Below, piece by piece: positions 61,833 through 64,000 of a stretch of 64,000 bases of DNA. The first letter of the stretch is position 1, and every line of letters begins with the position of its first letter. The stretch spans positions 1 through 64,000 of the forward strand of contig JAOYTL010000016.1 in assembly GCA_025846845.1 (NCBI GenBank). Reading direction: 5' to 3'. The stretch comes from Alloboseaceae bacterium BT-24-1. Its GTDB lineage: Bacteria; Pseudomonadota; Alphaproteobacteria; Rhizobiales; Beijerinckiaceae. Made by a program: the position numbers and the translations under genes. The notes beneath the pieces were generated by a model. That model did no database searches. It saw only the letters and a list, made by a program, of their open reading frames with translations, and was not told where the DNA came from.

Positions 61833-62493
61833 GACGCCGGCCAAGGCCCTGATCTTCGACATGGACGGCACCATCGTCGACAATATGCGCTACCACGACG
61901 ATGCCTGGGAGGTCTGGTACCGCAAATACGGCCTGCCCTTCGAGCGCGCGACCTTCTCGGCACGCACTGCCGGCATGGCGATCTCCGACATCATCGGCCC
62001 GCATTTCCCCGGCGCCGACGCGGCCGAGCTCGACCGGCTCGCCGAGGAGAAGGAAGGGCTCTACCGCGAGACCTACGGCCCGCTGGTCACGCCGCTGGGC
62101 GGCCTCGTCGACCTGCTCGACCGGGCCCGTAGCCATGCCGTGCCCATGGCTGTCGGCACCGCCGCGGCGCCCCCGAATATCGCGCTGATCCTCGACACGC
62201 TCGACCTACGCGAACGCTTCGCCACCATCGTCTCGCCGAGCCAGGGTTTTCCCGGCAAGCCGCATCCCGACATGTTCCTGGCGGCGGCCGAGCGCATGGG
62301 CGTTGCGCCTGCTGACTGCATCGTCTTCGAGGACGCGCCGAACGGCGTCGAGGCGGCCCGCCGCGCCGGCATGCGCGCCGTCGCGGTGCTGACCATGCTG
62401 CCGGCCGAGGCTTTCGCAGCCTTCGACAACGTCATTGCCAGCGTGAGCGACTATGCCGCTCTGAACGGCAATCCGGCGCTCGCCTTCGCCTGA
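61822..62493 (+). CDS. HAD-family phosphatase, beta-phosphoglucomutase-like
   Basis: 223 residues: motif I IFDMDGTIVDNMRYHDDAW, motif II AVGTAAAPPNIA, Lys in GFPGKPHPDMFLAAAERMG, and motif IV CIVFEDAPNGVEAARRAGM. The small C1 cap resembles beta-phosphoglucomutase and sugar phosphatases. The start is decided by GAGG six nt before ATG 61822; ATG 61816 is too close. It overlaps rimM, so it is coupled to the operon, an insertion between rimM and trmD. Confidence 0.92.
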   Translation: MLPETPAKALIFDMDGTIVDNMRYHDDAWEVWYRKYGLPFERATFSARTAGMAISDIIGPHFPGADAAELDRLAEEKEGLYRETYGPLVTPLGGLVDLLDRARSHAVPMAVGTAAAPPNIALILDTLDLRERFATIVSPSQGFPGKPHPDMFLAAAERMGVAPADCIVFEDAPNGVEAARRAGMRAVAVLTMLPAEAFAAFDNVIASVSDYAALNGNPALAFA

Positions 62494-62514
62494 TTTCGTG
62501 TGCGCTTGCACCAG

Positions 62515-62616
62515 CCGTCATTCCGGCCGTAGCGAAGCGGAGCGCCGGAATCCATCGTAGAGTTCGGTGTCCTTCGATGGATCCCGGGTCTGCGCTGCGC
62601 TTGCCCGGGATGACGG
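62515..62616. repeat. Palindromic repeat family D
   Basis: Outer arms CCGTCA (62515) and TGACGG (62611). Inner hairpins ATTCCGG...CCGGAAT (around GCGAAGCGGAGC), ATCCATCG...CGATGGAT, and TCCCGGG...CCCGGGA (around TCTGCGCTGCGCTTG). This 102-bp three-hairpin layout is analogous to, but unrelated in sequence to, family A. It lies between the HAD gene and trmD. Confidence 0.85.
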
Positions 62617-62647
62617 TGGTGTTCTCAATACTGATCGGGGTCGAACA

Positions 62648-63346
62648 ATGCCGTTCCGCGCCAGCGTCCTGACCCTCTATCCCGAGATGTTCCCCGGCCC
62701 GCTCGGCGCTTCGCTGGCGGGCGAGGGCTTGCGCACCGGGCTCTGGGCGCTGGAGGCGCACCAGATCCGCGATCACGGCATCGGCCGGCATCGCAATGTC
62801 GACGACAATCCGGCCGGCGGCGGCGCCGGCATGGTACTTCGCTGCGACGTGCTGGCAGCAGCGATCGACGCCGCGGTTCCGGTTGATGATGCCCGGCCGC
62901 GGCTGCTGATGTCGCCGCGCGGCCGGCCGCTCAGCCAGCGTATGGTTCGCGATTTCGTCGCCGGCGAGGGCGTCGTCATCGTCTGCGGCCGCTTCGAGGG
63001 TGTCGACGAGCGGGTGATCGAGGGGCGGGGGCTGATCGAAGTCTCGGTCGGCGACTACATCCTCTCTGGCGGCGAGATGGCCGCCATGGTGCTGCTCGAT
63101 GCCTGCGTCCGCCTGATCCCCGGCGTGATGGGCAAGCAAGCCTCCGGCACCGAGGAGAGCTTCGAAAACGGCCTGCTGGAATATCCGCACTACACCCGCC
63201 CGCGCGAATGGGAGGGCAGGGGCCTGCCCGAGGCGCTGCTCTCCGGCGACCATGCCCGCATCGCGAGATGGCGGCGCGAGCAGGCGGAGATGATTACGCG
63301 CGAGCGCCGGCCGGATCTGCTCGCTGGTCGCGACAGTCAGGGATAA
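62648..63346 (+). CDS. trmD: tRNA (guanine-N1)-methyltransferase
   Basis: 232 residues of SPOUT fold: LTLYPEMFPGPLGASLAGEG, RDHGIGRHRNVDDNPAGGGA, VIVCGRFEGVDERVIE (knot), EVSVGDYILSGGEMAAMVLL, SFENGLLEYPHYTRPREWEG. It methylates G37 of tRNAs that read codons such as CCN and CGG. ATG 62648 begins the family N-terminus. The 3' end overlaps the convergent rhodanese gene by 10 nt. rplS does not follow. Confidence 0.97.
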   Translation: MPFRASVLTLYPEMFPGPLGASLAGEGLRTGLWALEAHQIRDHGIGRHRNVDDNPAGGGAGMVLRCDVLAAAIDAAVPVDDARPRLLMSPRGRPLSQRMVRDFVAGEGVVIVCGRFEGVDERVIEGRGLIEVSVGDYILSGGEMAAMVLLDACVRLIPGVMGKQASGTEESFENGLLEYPHYTRPREWEGRGLPEALLSGDHARIARWRREQAEMITRERRPDLLAGRDSQG

Positions 63347-63759
63347 GTCGTCACCGGTAGGCCTTCCGCCAGCCAGCCCTTGTCCTTGGGGTTGCCGAGC
63401 AGGCCGCCGCGGACGTCGACCAGATTCGTCCAGCCGCGCCCCGCGAGCTTCTTCTGCAAGGTCGAGGTTCGGTTGCCGGTCCGGCAGATCAGCGCGATCG
63501 GCTTGCCGGGATGGTCGAGCTTCAGCGCCGCGAGCCTGACCTCGAAGGCACTGCCGGTCATGTCGAGCTTGATCGCGCCTTGCGGCACGCCGGTATCGGT
63601 CCATTCCTCGGGCGTGCGGATATCGACGAGCACGAGCTTGCCTGCCTTGGTCGCGTCATGCGCCTCGCTGACTGAGAGCGAGGGCAAAGCCGCCTGAGCC
63701 TCGGCGCGCCCCGGCAGCGAGCAGAGTGCGGCGAGCAGCAGGAGCGCACGACGGTTCAT
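63337..63759 (-). CDS. Exported rhodanese-like protein
   Basis: 140 residues: signal peptide (MNRRALLLLAALCSLPGRAE, cleavage near AQA), then a rhodanese domain with ATKAGKLVLVDIRTPEEWTD, GVPQGAIKLDM and the active-site loop ALICRTGNRTSTLQKK (Cys). Single-domain periplasmic rhodaneses may move sulfur or act as redox proteins. It ends inside the trmD 3' end, in convergent orientation. Confidence 0.9.
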   Translation of the reverse strand: MNRRALLLLAALCSLPGRAEAQAALPSLSVSEAHDATKAGKLVLVDIRTPEEWTDTGVPQGAIKLDMTGSAFEVRLAALKLDHPGKPIALICRTGNRTSTLQKKLAGRGWTNLVDVRGGLLGNPKDKGWLAEGLPVTTYP

Positions 63760-63836
63760 GCCGGAGCGTTATCCAAAGGCGGGCATGCGCGCAATTCACG
63801 AAGCCCGGATGCGGCAGGTAGTAGCCACGATCATGC

Positions 63837-64000
63837 TCACGGGCGGGTCGAGCGAAAGCCGGTCCTGTCCGCCTCGGTGATCTCGCGCAGCACCTTGCAG
63901 GGCACACCAGCCGCGATCACGCCGGCCGGAATGTCGCGCGTCACGACGCTGCCGGCGCCGATGATCGCATCGTCGCCGATGCTGACGCCCTGCGTGATCT
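63837..64000 (-). CDS. Hexapeptide-repeat acyltransferase, 5' part outside the window
   Basis: The last 53 codons of a left-handed beta-helix transferase: ITQGVSIGDDAIIGAGSVVT, RDIPAGVIAAGVPCKVLREI, then EADRTGFRSTRP and stop. The sequence GAGSVVTRDIPAGVIAAGVP is the C-terminal coil of maltose/galactoside or chloramphenicol-type O-acetyltransferases. The gene enters from beyond the right edge on the minus strand, so substrate-binding parts are not visible. Confidence 0.9.
   Translation of the reverse strand, partial: ITQGVSIGDDAIIGAGSVVTRDIPAGVIAAGVPCKVLREITEADRTGFRSTRP

Overview
The window is high-GC chromosomal DNA from an alphaproteobacterium of the Rhizobiales (Hyphomicrobiales). A Bosea-like or Methylobacterium-like organism is the best guess. 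The basis is the protein families seen: (2S)-methylsuccinyl-CoA dehydrogenase of the ethylmalonyl-CoA pathway, small rhizobial families, TRAP transport, and RhlE next to CspA. A rhizobial interspersed repeat built around GAGCATTTTCAAGCGAAG also points this way. Genus assignment is inference. Most of the window is core or housekeeping DNA with short gene-end spacers. No tRNA, rRNA, CRISPR array, integrase or intact insertion sequence was recognised.

Layout. 1-8.9 kb: end of an unknown gene, a HAD hydrolase, an endonuclease/exonuclease/phosphatase-fold membrane protein, a cold-shock/translation cluster (cspA, rhlE, infA), two small secreted proteins, an orphan pstS with a Pho-box-like site, csbD, and a MipA/OmpV outer-membrane protein. 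9.0-12.0 kb: a decaying accessory patch. It holds small hypotheticals, the 3' half of a D12-class adenine methyltransferase with a frameshift, a membrane-anchored 163-residue protein, a 32-codon ORF, and an Apea-like HEPN protein interrupted by an in-frame TGA. 12.1-16.7 kb: SleB-like hydrolase, mcd, two small hypotheticals, a winged-helix regulator. 16.9-24.4 kb: a DctPQM TRAP transporter divergent from a fused 5-oxoprolinase/hydantoinase, with a perfect 31-bp inverted repeat between them, then an SDR. 24.5-35.7 kb: LysE exporter, GNAT, chemotaxis receptor, RecD-like helicase, nucleotidyltransferase-like protein, PatB-type lyase, ECF sigma with anti-sigma divergent from a DUF4394 protein, and a DUF1800-DUF1501 pair.

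35.9-43.4 kb: leuC and leuD on the minus strand with three genes between them, kynA divergent from a kynureninase-like gene around a near-palindrome, and rplS. 43.6-58.9 kb: mixed metabolic genes, including an SDR, an NmrA/HxlR divergent pair, an EF-G-like GTPase, fadD, mtaB-dapF, a secreted GyrI-like protein, a metallo-beta-lactamase-fold hydrolase, a methyltransferase and several exported proteins. 59.2-63.3 kb: ffh-rpsP-rimM-HAD-trmD. rplS, usually next to trmD, lies about 19 kb away on the other strand beside leuCD, which suggests a rearrangement.

Four families of interspersed palindromic repeats occupy the gene-end spacers. The most striking (five copies of about 91 bp) can fold into three consecutive hairpins of 9, 11 and 9 bp. 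The most unusual gene-level signal is the 9.6-12.0 kb cassette. Its ancestral form looks like a coupled operon of DNA methyltransferase, membrane protein and HEPN protein, possibly a defence or toxin-type system now inactivated.
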